From: an uncultured Gammaproteobacteria bacterium | Lineage (GTDB): Bacteria; Pseudomonadota; Gammaproteobacteria; PS1; Pseudothioglobaceae | Assembly: GCA_902512305.1 (NCBI GenBank) | Contig: CABXIU010000009.1 | Span: 1-64,000 of the forward strand | Direction of reading: 5' to 3' | Length of the DNA stretch: 64,000 nt | Shown here: in pieces, positions 1-8,826 of the stretch | Numbering within the stretch: position 1 is the first letter of the stretch | Layout of the letters: every line of letters starts with the position of its first letter | Notes under the pieces: generated by a model | What the model was told of the DNA's origin: nothing | Databases searched by the model: none | The model's input: only the letters and a program-made list of their open reading frames with translations | Made by a program: the position numbers and the translations under genes

Positions 1-47
1 ATTATCAAACTAAATACCACTTAATACTATAAGTTAAAATATTGAGT

Positions 48-2081
48 ATGAAAACGCACGACTTTTTATTAGAACTAGGCACAGAAGAATTACCTCCAAA
101 GTTATTATTAAAACTTTCTAATTCTCTTAAGGGTAATTTTAGTCAAGAGCTTGAAAAGTTGAATATTAGTTCAAATGCAATACAAGCATTTGCAACTCCA
201 AGGCGCCTAGCTTTAACTGTTTCTAAGCTGCAAAGTAAGCAGAAAGATCAATTTGTTGAAAAAAAGGGCCCTTCAACTCAATCACCTGAAATGGCAATCA
301 ATGGTTTTGCCAAATCTTGTGGTGTTACTGTTAGCGATCTTGAGAAAAAAGAGCTCGATGGAAAAGAGTACTTTTTTTATTCAAAAGAGGAGGCAGGACA
401 AAATATTAAAGATCTATTGCCTTCAATCATTGAAAAGTCAATTAAAGACATTCCAATAACTCGAGCAATGAAATGGGGTGACTCCGACTACTCTTTTGTA
501 AGGCCAGTTCATTGGCTTGTTTTAATGCTAGATAAAGATATTGTTCCAGTCAATTTAATGGGGCTTGAGAGTGGGAGAGTATCTAGAGGATTAAGGTTTC
601 AAGAGTCAAGTTTAAGCTTCTCACATGCTAAGGAATATGAGCATGTGATGAGTGAAAAGGCGCAGATTCTGGTCGATTTTAATAAGCGAAAAGAATTGAT
701 ACGTTCTCAAATATTATCAGTTGCGAAAAAGAATAAAGCTGAAGTAGTTATTGACGAGTCTCTACTTGAAGAGGTTTGTGCTCTAGTTGAATACCCAAGA
801 GCATTCTCTGGCGGATTTAATAAAAAATTCTTAGATGTCCCCCAAGAGGCGATTATTTCTGCAATGAAATCACACCAAAAATATTTTCATTTAGTGGATA
901 GCAAGGGCGACTTATTGCCACTTTTTATTTCTGTTGCAAATATTGATTCTTCAAATCTACAGGTGATTATTGACGGTAATGAAAGAGTCATTCATCCTAG
1001 ACTTGCTGATTCCGAATTTTTCTGGAATAAAGATAAAGCCACAAGGCTTGATGAAAGATTAGCTGATCTAGATGGCGTCATGTTTATGGACTCGTTAGGC
1101 TCGATGGGTCAGAAGGTTAAACGGATAGAAAAACTTAGTTCTCATATTTCAGATTTAGCTGGATTTGATAAGAAATTGTCTGCGAGGGCGGGTTTATTAT
1201 CAAAATCTGATTTGCTGAGTGAAATGGTTGGAGAGTTTGCTGACCTTCAGGGAATTATGGGTGGGTACTACGCTCTTAATGATGGCGAAACGAAAGAGGT
1301 TTCAGTTGCAATAAGTGAGCATTATCGACCTAGATTTTCCGGAGATAAGTTGCCATCAACTAACGAAGGGCTTGCTGTTTCAATGGCTGATAAACTCGAT
1401 ACCTTAACTGGAATTTATGGGATTGGTCAAGCACCAACAGGCTCTAAGGATCCATACGCACTGAGAAGAATCGCTCTTGGTATGCTCAGAATTTTATTAG
1501 AGGCAAAAATAGAGTTAAACCTTAAGTCACTCATAGATTTTTCCTTAAATTTGCATCTAAAAGGGGTTGACAGAGGATGTGGGGATGACATCTATACTTT
1601 TATGATGGAAAGGCTTAAGGCCTACTATAGAGATGCAAATATAGATAGTAATATTTATGAAGCTGTGCTTGCCGTCTCACCAGACTCTCCTTTAGATTTT
1701 CATCTACGTGTTGAGGCGTTAAATGATTTCACTCAGAGCGCAGATTCAAAGAGTTTAATTGAATCCAACAAAAGGATTGCAAACATATTAAAAGACTCTG
1801 ATGAGAAGAATGAAGAACTAGATCCTAAAATGTTAGTTGAAGACTCTGAGAAGGTTCTTTTTAAGGCGACTGAATCTCTATCAAAACAGCTTTCAGGCAA
1901 TAAGGACTATAAAGAAGTTATGAAATCCTTAATTGATTTAAAAGACTCAATTGATGCTTTCTTTAATAATGTTATGGTTAATGTTGATGATGAGAAAGTA
2001 AAAAGGACAAGGCTAGCTCTAATTAGGAGGGTAAGACTGCTATTTCTCTCTGTTGCAGATATCTCCTATCTTTCCTCTTAG
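48..2081 (+). CDS. glyS: Glycyl-tRNA synthetase beta subunit
   Basis: Beta chain of the tetrameric (alpha2beta2) glycyl-tRNA synthetase, which charges tRNA-Gly in the cytoplasm. The 677-aa product is near the usual length for the bacterial beta chain. It opens with the family's LLELGTEELPPK block, carries an FATPRRLAL block near residue 50 and has the HD-like and anticodon-binding C-terminal region ending in VADIS. An in-frame TTG lies 6 nt upstream at 42; I chose ATG 48 because the conserved N-terminus starts right there, but no clear ribosome site favours either. The alpha subunit gene glyQ is expected just left of the window. dtd follows after 3 nt, so the two are probably cotranscribed. 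Confidence 0.96.
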   Translation: MKTHDFLLELGTEELPPKLLLKLSNSLKGNFSQELEKLNISSNAIQAFATPRRLALTVSKLQSKQKDQFVEKKGPSTQSPEMAINGFAKSCGVTVSDLEKKELDGKEYFFYSKEEAGQNIKDLLPSIIEKSIKDIPITRAMKWGDSDYSFVRPVHWLVLMLDKDIVPVNLMGLESGRVSRGLRFQESSLSFSHAKEYEHVMSEKAQILVDFNKRKELIRSQILSVAKKNKAEVVIDESLLEEVCALVEYPRAFSGGFNKKFLDVPQEAIISAMKSHQKYFHLVDSKGDLLPLFISVANIDSSNLQVIIDGNERVIHPRLADSEFFWNKDKATRLDERLADLDGVMFMDSLGSMGQKVKRIEKLSSHISDLAGFDKKLSARAGLLSKSDLLSEMVGEFADLQGIMGGYYALNDGETKEVSVAISEHYRPRFSGDKLPSTNEGLAVSMADKLDTLTGIYGIGQAPTGSKDPYALRRIALGMLRILLEAKIELNLKSLIDFSLNLHLKGVDRGCGDDIYTFMMERLKAYYRDANIDSNIYEAVLAVSPDSPLDFHLRVEALNDFTQSADSKSLIESNKRIANILKDSDEKNEELDPKMLVEDSEKVLFKATESLSKQLSGNKDYKEVMKSLIDLKDSIDAFFNNVMVNVDDEKVKRTRLALIRRVRLLFLSVADISYLSS

Positions 2082-2084
2082 CAA

Positions 2085-2522
2085 ATGAAGGCATTAATTC
2101 AGAGAGTCGCTTCTTCACAGGTAGAGGTAGATGGAAAAACAGTTGGTAAAATAGATAAAGGTCTTTTAGTCTTCTTAGGTCTAGAAAAAAAAGATAATGA
2201 GCTAATTGCAGATAAGATGATGAGTAAGATTATTTCTTATAGAGTGTTTCCTGATGAAAATCAAAAAATGAATCTAAGTCTCAAGGATATCAAAGGAGAT
2301 GTTTTAATTATCTCGCAGTTTACTCTTGCAGCGGATACTAAGAATGGAACTCGCGCAGGTTTTTCGACAGCACTACCACCTATTGAGGCAGAAAGTCTTT
2401 ATGACTATTTCATAGGCAAAATAAAGGAGTCTAATCTTAAAATTCAAAGTGGAATCTTTGGAGCTGATATGAAAGTTTCATTATTAAATGATGGGCCAGT
2501 CACATTCATGCTCGAGGTTTAA
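2085..2522 (+). CDS. dtd: D-aminoacyl-tRNA deacylase
   Basis: Proofreading enzyme that hydrolyses D-amino acids (and mischarged glycine) from tRNA, acting as a homodimer. The 145-aa length is standard. It starts with MKALIQRV, has the SQFTLAADT motif in the middle and the Gly-cisPro cross-subunit motif near the end (G137-P138 in DGPVTFMLEV). It lies 3 nt after glyS, so an aminoacylation enzyme and a tRNA proofreading enzyme share one transcript. Confidence 0.96.
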   Translation: MKALIQRVASSQVEVDGKTVGKIDKGLLVFLGLEKKDNELIADKMMSKIISYRVFPDENQKMNLSLKDIKGDVLIISQFTLAADTKNGTRAGFSTALPPIEAESLYDYFIGKIKESNLKIQSGIFGADMKVSLLNDGPVTFMLEV

Positions 2523-2526
2523 TTAT

Positions 2527-2868
2527 ATGAACGATATAGTCAAAATCTATGGAATCAAAAACTGTGATACTGTCAAAAAAGCTTTAAAGTTTCTCACTAG
2601 TATTTCAATGTCATATGAATTTATAGACTATAGAGAAAATCCAATACCTGAAAACCTATTTGAAAGAATGTATCAGGCTGTAGGGTTTGAATTATTGATT
2701 AATAAACGTTCCACAACCTTTAGGTCGTTATCGGACAGTGATAAACAAAACATTGATTATCAGCTTGTAACAAAATATCCAACCCTTATCAAGAGACCGG
2801 TATTAATTAAAAATGATGAAGTTATAGTAGGATTTAGCGAAAAAAAATATTCGGAATTTCTTTTGTAA
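2527..2868 (+). CDS. ArsC/Spx-family thioredoxin-fold protein (YffB type)
   Basis: A 113-aa thioredoxin-fold protein of the ArsC/Spx/YffB superfamily. It begins IVKIYGIKNCDTVKKA with a single cysteine, C13, in the N-C-D-T context typical of the YffB branch, and has the RPVLI segment near the C-terminus. True arsenate reductase activity is not implied; YffB-like members have no settled substrate. An upstream in-frame ATG at 2488 would overlap dtd by 35 nt and add non-conserved residues, so I use ATG 2527, 4 nt after the dtd stop. It is the likely last gene of glyS-dtd-arsC-like and faces thioredoxin tail to tail. Confidence 0.85.
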   Translation: MNDIVKIYGIKNCDTVKKALKFLTSISMSYEFIDYRENPIPENLFERMYQAVGFELLINKRSTTFRSLSDSDKQNIDYQLVTKYPTLIKRPVLIKNDEVIVGFSEKKYSEFLL

Positions 2869-2870
2869 GT

Positions 2871-3230
2871 TTACTTTTGGCTATCTAGTTCTTTTCTAAC
2901 TTCATCCATATTGATTGATTTAGCTTTATTCAATAAGTCTTCTAAATCTTTTGCGGTCACAGCGCCAGGCTGTGAGAAAATTCCGATTTGTTCCCTAAAG
3001 ATCATTAAAGTTGGAATTGATCTAATTCTAAAGTGTGCCCCTAGGGCCTGTTCTTCTTCAGTATTTACTTTTGCAAAAGTGACTCCTTCAATTTTTTCAG
3101 AGGCTTCTTTAAAGGTAGGAGCGAATTGAAGACATGGCCCACACCAGGGTGCCCAAAAGTCAATAATGACAATGTCATTGTTACTTATTGTTTCATCAAA
3201 ATTTGATTGTGATAGTTCAATTACAGACAT
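2871..3230 (-). CDS. Thioredoxin-family protein
   Basis: Small thiol-disulfide oxidoreductase (119 aa) with the canonical WCGPC active site at C30/C33 in an F-W-A-P-W-C-G-P-C context. There is no signal peptide, so it acts in the cytoplasm. The cis-Pro segment IRSIPTLMIF follows at about residue 75. The C-terminal extension after the fold (KSINMDEVRKELDSQK) makes it slightly longer than classical TrxA (about 108 aa), so it is thioredoxin-like rather than certainly the main thioredoxin. It could reduce the peroxiredoxin encoded at 4411, but it is not in the same operon. It converges on the ArsC-like gene with 2 nt between stops. Confidence 0.9.
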   Translation of the reverse strand: MSVIELSQSNFDETISNNDIVIIDFWAPWCGPCLQFAPTFKEASEKIEGVTFAKVNTEEEQALGAHFRIRSIPTLMIFREQIGIFSQPGAVTAKDLEDLLNKAKSINMDEVRKELDSQK

Positions 3231-3317
3231 AAGGTTTCACTTCTTAAAAGTTAAATCGCATTATATCTTTTTTACTAAAATACTGGCTTGTTTTTACTGA
3301 GCTGATAGAATAGCTTT

Positions 3318-3788
3318 ATGAAAATACTCGGCATTGATCCTGGCTCAAGAATTACTGGTTTTGGCTTAATTGAGGCTAACAAACTTAAGTTCTCATATAT
3401 CAATAGCGGATGCATAAGAACAAAAGGTGATTTGAATGACAGAATAATTACTATCTATGAGGGTATTAAAGAAATTATTGATAAGCATGAGGTTGATATT
3501 GTTGTGGTTGAGAGAGTTTTTATGCGTCCAGATAGGCCAAACCCTGATGCTGCGATAAAACTAGGCCATGCTCGAGGCGCAATAATTTCAGCAGCAGGCG
3601 GACAAGGGATTCCAATTATTGATTACACTGCTAATCAAATAAAAAAAGCTGTTGTAGGTAGGGGTCATGCAACAAAGGAGCAAGTTTCTTTTATGGTGCA
3701 GCAGCTTTTAAAACTAAATAAAGCTCCTCAGTCTGATGCTGGCGATGCTCTTGCAGGTGCAATTTGCCATGGCTATCACGCTCTCTAA
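3318..3788 (+). CDS. ruvC: Crossover junction endodeoxyribonuclease RuvC
   Basis: Holliday-junction resolvase of the RuvABC recombination system. The 156-aa protein shows all four catalytic acidic residues in register with the E. coli enzyme: D7 (GIDPG), E65 (VVVERVF), D140 and D143 (SDAGDALA). Unusually for a gammaproteobacterium it stands alone: ruvA is 10 kb away at 13932 beside leuD, and ruvB is not in the window. It is divergent from thioredoxin with an 87-nt gap. Confidence 0.96.
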   Translation: MKILGIDPGSRITGFGLIEANKLKFSYINSGCIRTKGDLNDRIITIYEGIKEIIDKHEVDIVVVERVFMRPDRPNPDAAIKLGHARGAIISAAGGQGIPIIDYTANQIKKAVVGRGHATKEQVSFMVQQLLKLNKAPQSDAGDALAGAICHGYHAL

Positions 3789-3929
3789 TTAACTATACTA
3801 AAAGCTTTCACTTCGTAAAATTCAGTTCTCATTTGATATCTTTCATTTCTTTATTTTTTAGATAATCTATTGATAATTCTTCTATTTTTAGAAATTAATA
3901 AAAAATATTAAATTATTTTTAAAAAAAGG

Positions 3930-3965
3930 TTGCAAATGTAAATGAGAATGAGTATCATTATCATT
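3930..3965 (+). promoter_or_regulatory. Sigma70 promoter overlapped by a Fur box
   Basis: A -35 TTGCAA (3930-3935), 17-bp spacer and -10 TATCAT (3953-3958) form a plausible promoter with a start near 3965. Two overlapping 7-1-7 Fur sites sit over the spacer and -10. Site one at 3943-3957 matches TGATAATnATTATCA at 13 of 14 defined positions; site two at 3949-3963 matches at 12 of 14. The 6-bp offset is the classical arrangement for two Fur dimers, and occlusion of the -10 predicts repression by iron-loaded Fur. The promoter reads into the small transcript 3965-4202, not directly into ahpC. Confidence 0.75.
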
Positions 3966-4202
3966 AATTAAAAAAGTTTGGAATGATTAGTAATAAAACC
4001 GACTTCCTCAATCTACTGTTTTTTATTAATTATTTCAACTGCTTCAAAATAGCCCTCCGAACTACGATGAAGCAAAATATCAAAGGAGATTTTAAATAAG
4101 TGATATTTTAATTGCATATAAAAGTTATTTACTTCCTTTAATAGCTCTCAATGTGTAATTAAGCAGCCCTATGTCTTACTCCTTCCATAGGGCATTTTTT
4201 TT
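3965..4202 (+). ncRNA. Candidate Fur-regulated small RNA (or short mRNA)
   Basis: A transcript of about 235 nt is implied by the Fur-boxed promoter and the terminator ending near 4202. The interval has no open frame above 38 codons. The longest, ATG 3983 to stop 4099 (38 aa, Phe/Asn/Lys rich), has GGA abutting the start codon and so no usable ribosome site. The RNA carries several pyrimidine stretches complementary to Shine-Dalgarno sequences (CTTCCTC near 4012, CCCTCC at 4053-4058, ACTTCC near 4132), as expected for an sRNA that blocks ribosome binding. By analogy with RyhB/PrrF, an iron-sparing regulator is plausible. This is inference; no family was identified. Confidence 0.5.
4166..4202 (+). 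terminator. Rho-independent terminator of the small transcript
   Basis: A perfect 8-bp stem, GCCCTATG (4166-4173) with CATAGGGC (4186-4193), encloses a 12-nt loop and is followed by a run of eight T (4195-4202). It separates the Fur-controlled transcript from the peroxiredoxin gene, which therefore needs its own promoter. Confidence 0.88.
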
Positions 4203-4270
4203 AAAAATAAATATAAATCATGAAATATTGGTACAACTACAAAATATATTTATTAAAAAAATCCAATCGT

Positions 4271-4302
4271 TTGACTTTTGTCTCAATGAGACAACACAAA
4301 AT
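4271..4302 (+). promoter_or_regulatory. Dyad-in-spacer promoter upstream of the peroxiredoxin
   Basis: A perfect 17-bp palindrome TTGTCTCA-A-TGAGACAA occupies 4278-4294, centred at 4286. It is flanked by a good -35 TTGACT (4271-4276) and a weak -10 CAAAAT (4297-4302), giving an over-long 20-bp spacer whose midpoint is the palindrome centre. This geometry is typical of MerR-family activated promoters, SoxR included. Transcription would start near 4309, about 100 nt before the peroxiredoxin ATG. No regulator gene is nearby, so the identity of the protein is unknown. Confidence 0.45.
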
Positions 4303-4410
4303 TCCAAAGCAAATGATTGGACAGGTCATCTTGGATGAAGTTAAAAATGACTTTAAACATGAGATGGAACTTTATTACAAAAGTCCAAGAATGTTAAACA
4401 GGAGAATACT

Positions 4411-5010
4411 ATGAGCGTATTGATTACAAAAGAGGCACCTGATTTTAGTTCTTCAGCTGTTCTTGCAGATGGCAGTATTGTAGAGAATTTCCAACTTTCA
4501 CAATTTAAAGGTAAGAAAATAGTACTTTTTTTCTATCCTTTAGACTTTACATTTGTTTGCCCTTCAGAGATTTTAGCGCACCATCATAGAGTTGCTGCTT
4601 TTAATGAAAGAGATGCAATACTAATTGGGGTATCAATAGACTCAACTCATACCCATAATGCTTGGCGTAATACCAAAGTTAATGATGGTGGAATTGGACC
4701 AATTGATTTTCCATTAGTCTCAGATATGAATCACTCAATTATGAATTCATATGGAATTATTCATCCCGAAGGAACAGCACTAAGAGCCTCTTTTTTGATT
4801 GATGAGAACTTTATTGTACGTCATCAGGTGGTTAATGATCATCCATTGGGAAGGAACGTGGATGAAATGATAAGAATGGTTGATGCGCTAGATTTTCATA
4901 CTGAGAATGGAGAGGTATGTCCAGCTGGATGGTATAAAGGTGACGATGGAATGAGTGAAAATGCTGCGAGTGTTGCAGAATATTTATCAAAAAATGCAAG
5001 TAGCCTTTAA
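4411..5010 (+). CDS. Typical 2-Cys peroxiredoxin (AhpC/Prx1 family)
   Basis: Cytoplasmic thiol peroxidase that reduces H2O2, organic peroxides and peroxynitrite. The 199-aa protein has the peroxidatic cysteine C50 in DFTFVCPSE and the resolving C170 in GEVCPAGW. A GGIG motif is present near residue 93 but the C-terminal YF motif of over-oxidation-sensitive eukaryotic Prx is absent, so the enzyme is likely robust to hyperoxidation. An AGGAG site lies 7 nt before ATG 4411. It has an individual promoter with a dyad operator (4271-4302). The reductant could be thioredoxin, since no AhpF is encoded here. It is convergent with the dinG-like gene. Confidence 0.95.
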   Translation: MSVLITKEAPDFSSSAVLADGSIVENFQLSQFKGKKIVLFFYPLDFTFVCPSEILAHHHRVAAFNERDAILIGVSIDSTHTHNAWRNTKVNDGGIGPIDFPLVSDMNHSIMNSYGIIHPEGTALRASFLIDENFIVRHQVVNDHPLGRNVDEMIRMVDALDFHTENGEVCPAGWYKGDDGMSENAASVAEYLSKNASSL

Positions 5011-5020
5011 ATCAGTTTAA

Positions 5021-7078
5021 TTATTCAATCACAATTTTAAAATCTGGAAGAGCTTTAAGAAGGAGTTTTCCATAAAATTTTGAGACTAATCTATTATCAA
5101 AAATAGTAATTGTTCCAGAGTCTGTCTCAGTTCTAATCAGTCTTCCACAAGCTTGAATAAGTCTTAAAGAAGCATCTGGTAAGGATATCTCCATAAAAGA
5201 ATTTCTATTCATCGATTCAAGATAAGATTGAGTGGTCATCTCTATTGGTGATGTTGGAACGCTAAATCTTAGTTTAGAAATAAACACATGATTTAAATTA
5301 TCACCTTTGAGATCAACTCCCTCGGCAAAGCTATCGAGACCAAAAATAATACTCCCTTTATTATTATTACGATTTTCAATGTGCTTTTGTAAAATAATTT
5401 TTTTACTATATTCACCCTGAATTAATAACTCACAATCAATTGATTTTTCGATTAAATCAGCAACCTCTTGCATCTGATTATTGGAAGCAAATAACACCAG
5501 GGTTGCAGAACTTGAATCTATTCTTTTGATTAGCTCAAGAGCAACTTCTTGGGTATGTTCAAAGACATTGGTGGGGCTTGCTTTTATTTTTCCAACTTTA
5601 AATTCAACTGACTTATGATTAAAAGGTGAGGCTAATCTGAGATATTGATTTTCGCTTAACTCTAATCCAAGTTGTTGATTGAGCCTGTTAAAGCTTCCAA
5701 GTGCTGTTAAAGTCGCTGAAGTTAATACTACACCAGCAGCTTTTGACCAAATCATTGCATTAAGCGAACTTGATACATCTATTTTTGCAGAATTTAGTTG
5801 GTAATTAAATTTCTTGTTTGCCAGTCTTGATTGACTAATCCAATTGCTAAGAGGCGGCTTTTCAGGGTCTTGAGTCTGATTGAATGTTGACAAAAGAGAT
5901 AAAATAGAAGAAAGGTTTTGATGATTTTGGCCAACTATATTATTAATATTGTCTGAAGTGGATTGTTCTATTTTGTTAACTTTTATAAACTCTTCCCAGC
6001 CCTCCTTATACTCATAAAAGTCATTGTAAGCAGAGTTAAATAAAGCAAATAACTGTTTTGTTAGATTTGTTATTTCATTAGGTATGCCAGTTATTGGAAA
6101 AAGAAAAATATCGTCTTTGTAGTCAAGCTCAGAAATAAGGTCAGTTAATTCTTTTAATGCTTCATCAACTTTTTCAATGTAGCTTTTCGAGGTTTTAGAT
6201 CTTGTGATTTTATTGATTTGATCAATTGAGCCTTGACTTTGTCGAATTGAAGTTTTCATAAATTCAGTGCTCCCACCAGTCGAAAAATGAGATAGTGCCT
6301 TTTGTGATAAATGGTGTGCTTCATCAAATACAAAAATGCAATCTTCAACACCTGGTAGAACATTATTTCCATTAATAATATCAGCGAGGACAAGATCATG
6401 ATTTGCAATAATTACATCTGACTGAGAAGCTTTTTTTCTGGCTTTAAAGAAGGAGCAGTCATTATAAAATTCACAATTTTTTGAGTTACAAGTAAATCTA
6501 TTGCAGGCAATCTTTTGCCAAAGACTATTTTCTGGAGGAGTCTCTAGGTCATCAATTTCACCACTCCATTTTTTAGTGGAGTAGTTATCAGCCATTTCTG
6601 AAAGAGTATCTAAATCAGTTTTTGTTGGTTTTTCATCCCAAAGGAGGGCGTCTTCAAATAGAGATGTTGAGTTTGAATTTTCTTCTGTTAGATTAATTAA
6701 ATTTCTTATACAGACATAACGAGATCTTCCTTTAGCTAGGGCATATTCAAAATCTACAGACGAATATTTTGTGGCTTCTACAATATCCTTGTTGAGAATT
6801 TGCTCTTGAAGGGCTACATTCGCTGATGCAATAACTAATTTCTTTTTTAAAGCTATTGCAATCGGTAGGCAGCTTGCGAAGTAGGCCATAGTTTTCCCAG
6901 TGCCTGTTGGCGCTTCAACACATATGAGTGGATTTGAATCAGGATATTCACCCATCAATGTTTTTGAAATTTCAGCGATCATTCTATTTTGCGATGATCG
7001 ATTACTATAATTGTTTAATTGAGCTTTAGCACCCTCAAAAGAGTATCGAATCTGCTGTTTAAGTTTAGTGGTTAGCAT
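5021..7078 (-). CDS. dinG: DinG-family ATP-dependent DNA helicase
   Basis: Superfamily-2 XPD-like 5'-3' helicase with an iron-sulfur cluster, involved in resolving R-loops and replication/transcription conflicts. The 685-aa protein has Walker A APTGTGKT (56-63), DEAH box (252-255) and the four cluster cysteines C123, C197, C202, C208 with the same 5- and 6-residue spacing as E. coli DinG. The C-terminal helicase motif with QACGRLIR (near 650) is intact. The following ispB-like gene starts a likely shared minus-strand operon rlmE, ispB, dinG; gaps are 6 and 8 nt. YoaA is a close paralogue family and cannot be excluded by eye. Confidence 0.88.
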   Translation of the reverse strand: MLTTKLKQQIRYSFEGAKAQLNNYSNRSSQNRMIAEISKTLMGEYPDSNPLICVEAPTGTGKTMAYFASCLPIAIALKKKLVIASANVALQEQILNKDIVEATKYSSVDFEYALAKGRSRYVCIRNLINLTEENSNSTSLFEDALLWDEKPTKTDLDTLSEMADNYSTKKWSGEIDDLETPPENSLWQKIACNRFTCNSKNCEFYNDCSFFKARKKASQSDVIIANHDLVLADIINGNNVLPGVEDCIFVFDEAHHLSQKALSHFSTGGSTEFMKTSIRQSQGSIDQINKITRSKTSKSYIEKVDEALKELTDLISELDYKDDIFLFPITGIPNEITNLTKQLFALFNSAYNDFYEYKEGWEEFIKVNKIEQSTSDNINNIVGQNHQNLSSILSLLSTFNQTQDPEKPPLSNWISQSRLANKKFNYQLNSAKIDVSSSLNAMIWSKAAGVVLTSATLTALGSFNRLNQQLGLELSENQYLRLASPFNHKSVEFKVGKIKASPTNVFEHTQEVALELIKRIDSSSATLVLFASNNQMQEVADLIEKSIDCELLIQGEYSKKIILQKHIENRNNNKGSIIFGLDSFAEGVDLKGDNLNHVFISKLRFSVPTSPIEMTTQSYLESMNRNSFMEISLPDASLRLIQACGRLIRTETDSGTITIFDNRLVSKFYGKLLLKALPDFKIVIE

Positions 7079-7086
7079 TAAGTGGC

Positions 7087-8058
7087 TTAAGAGCTTCTTT
7101 CAAGAGAAAGTTCACACAAAAGCTTGAGTGCAGTTTTGTATTCAGAATTCGGGAGAATTTCAATTGATTTGAGTGCTTTATTGGATTCCTTTTGCGCAAT
7201 ATCTCGGCTAAATTGAAAAGCATTTACACTTAAAAGTATTTCAACAATTTTTTCAATGTTTGAAGTATCCGAATTTAGAATTGCATCTGTTAGTATTTTC
7301 TTTTCAGCTTTACCTGTTTTTTCTAAGGCGTAGATCATCGGAAGAGTAACCTTTCCTTCAGACAAATCATCCCCAATTTCCTTTCCAATGATGAGAGAGT
7401 TTGATTCATAATCCAATGTGTCATCAATGATTTGAAAAGCATTTCCAAGGTACATTCCAAAGCTACTAAGAGATTCAATAATTACTTTATCACATTGAGA
7501 CAAAATTCCAGCTATTTGACATGCTGCTTTAAAAAGACAGGCTGTTTTTCTTTCAATAACTGCAAAGTACTCTGATTGAGTGACTTTAGCATTTTTTATA
7601 TTTAATAATTGAAGAACCTCTCCTTCTGAAATCTGATTGGTTGCTTTCGATAAAATTCTCATAATCGCCATTGAGTTTGGCTCAACCATAATTTCAAAAG
7701 CTCTTGAATATAAAAAATCACCAACAAGGACACTAGGCGCATTCCCCCATAATTCATTTGCGCTGTCTTGACCACGGCGAGTAGTCGATTGATCGACTAC
7801 ATCGTCATGAAGAAGAGTGGCAGTATGAATGAGTTCAATGACCACAGCCATCGAATGATGATAATCGCCTTCATAATCTGTTGCTTTAGCACATAACAGA
7901 AGAAGTAAGGGTCTGATGCGTTTTCCACCTGAATTAATAATGTAATGACTCATTTGACTTATAAGGTCAACATTTGAATCTAATCGGTTGACTAGAATTT
8001 GATCCATTAATTCAAGATCACTCTTCATAAGAGCTTGTATTTCAGTGAAATTTTGCAT
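7087..8058 (-). CDS. ispB: Polyprenyl diphosphate synthase (octaprenyl type)
   Basis: Trans-prenyltransferase that elongates farnesyl diphosphate with isopentenyl diphosphate to make the ubiquinone side chain. The 323 aa show the first Asp-rich motif DDVVD (85-89) and the second DDTLD (212-216), plus the GGKRIRP substrate motif at 44-50. The presence of bulky residues upstream of the first motif fits long-chain synthases, so ispB is preferred over ispA, but product length cannot be read with certainty. It sits between rlmE and dinG on the minus strand. Window genes dxs and ispG supply its isoprenoid precursors. Confidence 0.9.
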   Translation of the reverse strand: MQNFTEIQALMKSDLELMDQILVNRLDSNVDLISQMSHYIINSGGKRIRPLLLLLCAKATDYEGDYHHSMAVVIELIHTATLLHDDVVDQSTTRRGQDSANELWGNAPSVLVGDFLYSRAFEIMVEPNSMAIMRILSKATNQISEGEVLQLLNIKNAKVTQSEYFAVIERKTACLFKAACQIAGILSQCDKVIIESLSSFGMYLGNAFQIIDDTLDYESNSLIIGKEIGDDLSEGKVTLPMIYALEKTGKAEKKILTDAILNSDTSNIEKIVEILLSVNAFQFSRDIAQKESNKALKSIEILPNSEYKTALKLLCELSLERSS

Positions 8059-8064
8059 AAGGAA

Positions 8065-8682
8065 TTATTTTAACTGAGTTGCCAATAAATAAACCTCTTT
8101 AGATCTAGAGCGCGAAGCTTTTGGTTTAATTACAGAGACTTTCCTAAATACTTTTCTGGCATTGTGAAGATAATCATCAAATCCATCTCCTTGAAAAACT
8201 TTAACTACAAAGCTTCCATTGATTCCTAGAGTTTTAGTGGCCATATCTATTGCGAGATCGGCAAGATACATCGATTTGGGTTGATCAACTGATAATTGTC
8301 CACTCATATTGGGAGCCAGATCAGACAAAACCACATTTACTTTACTACCGTCTGTCATTTTTAGTAAGTCGTCATAAACTGACTGTTGGGTAAAATCACC
8401 TTGAAGGAAATCAACACCGTTGATTTCATCAATTGGCAATATATCACTTGCAATAACCTTTCCAGAGCTGCCAACAAATTTTGCTGCAACTTGTGACCAT
8501 CCTCCAGGTGCTGCACCGAGGTCTAATACTAGGTCACCATTTTGAATAATTTTATTTTTTTCAATAATTTCGAGTAATTTATAAACTGCCCTTGAACGAT
8601 AGCCTTCTTTTTGTGCTTTTTTAACAAATTCATCACTCAAATGTTCATGCATCCAACGACGAGAGCTTCCTTTTTTTGCCAC
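8065..8682 (-). CDS. rlmE: 23S rRNA 2'-O-ribose methyltransferase RlmE (FtsJ/RrmJ)
   Basis: Methylates U2552 in the A loop of 23S rRNA at a late step of 50S assembly. The 205-aa protein has the SAM-binding DLGAAPGGW motif (54-62) and the full K-D-K-E catalytic tetrad at K35, D121, K161 and E196. The usual neighbour ftsH is not adjacent; instead the gene leads a minus-strand unit with ispB and dinG and is divergent from typA across 144 nt. Confidence 0.95.
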   Translation of the reverse strand: MAKKGSSRRWMHEHLSDEFVKKAQKEGYRSRAVYKLLEIIEKNKIIQNGDLVLDLGAAPGGWSQVAAKFVGSSGKVIASDILPIDEINGVDFLQGDFTQQSVYDDLLKMTDGSKVNVVLSDLAPNMSGQLSVDQPKSMYLADLAIDMATKTLGINGSFVVKVFQGDGFDDYLHNARKVFRKVSVIKPKASRSRSKEVYLLATQLK

Positions 8683-8826
8683 TATAAAAATTATTTGTAT
8701 TTAATAGATTTATTTTATAAGAGAAGTTCTTTTAAACATAATTAAATTGTTTTTTGATTTATATTGGGCCTGATTAAATATTTACGGGATAATGTGCCAT
8801 CAATTTTTTTTGAAGAAGTAATTTTT

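Noticed and set aside
4220-4414. 64-codon frame overlapping the peroxiredoxin ATG by an ATGA
   Set aside because: No ribosome site at either possible start, composition is Lys/Asn/Tyr as expected from AT-rich noncoding DNA, and the better promoter (4271-4302) would start transcription downstream of both starts.
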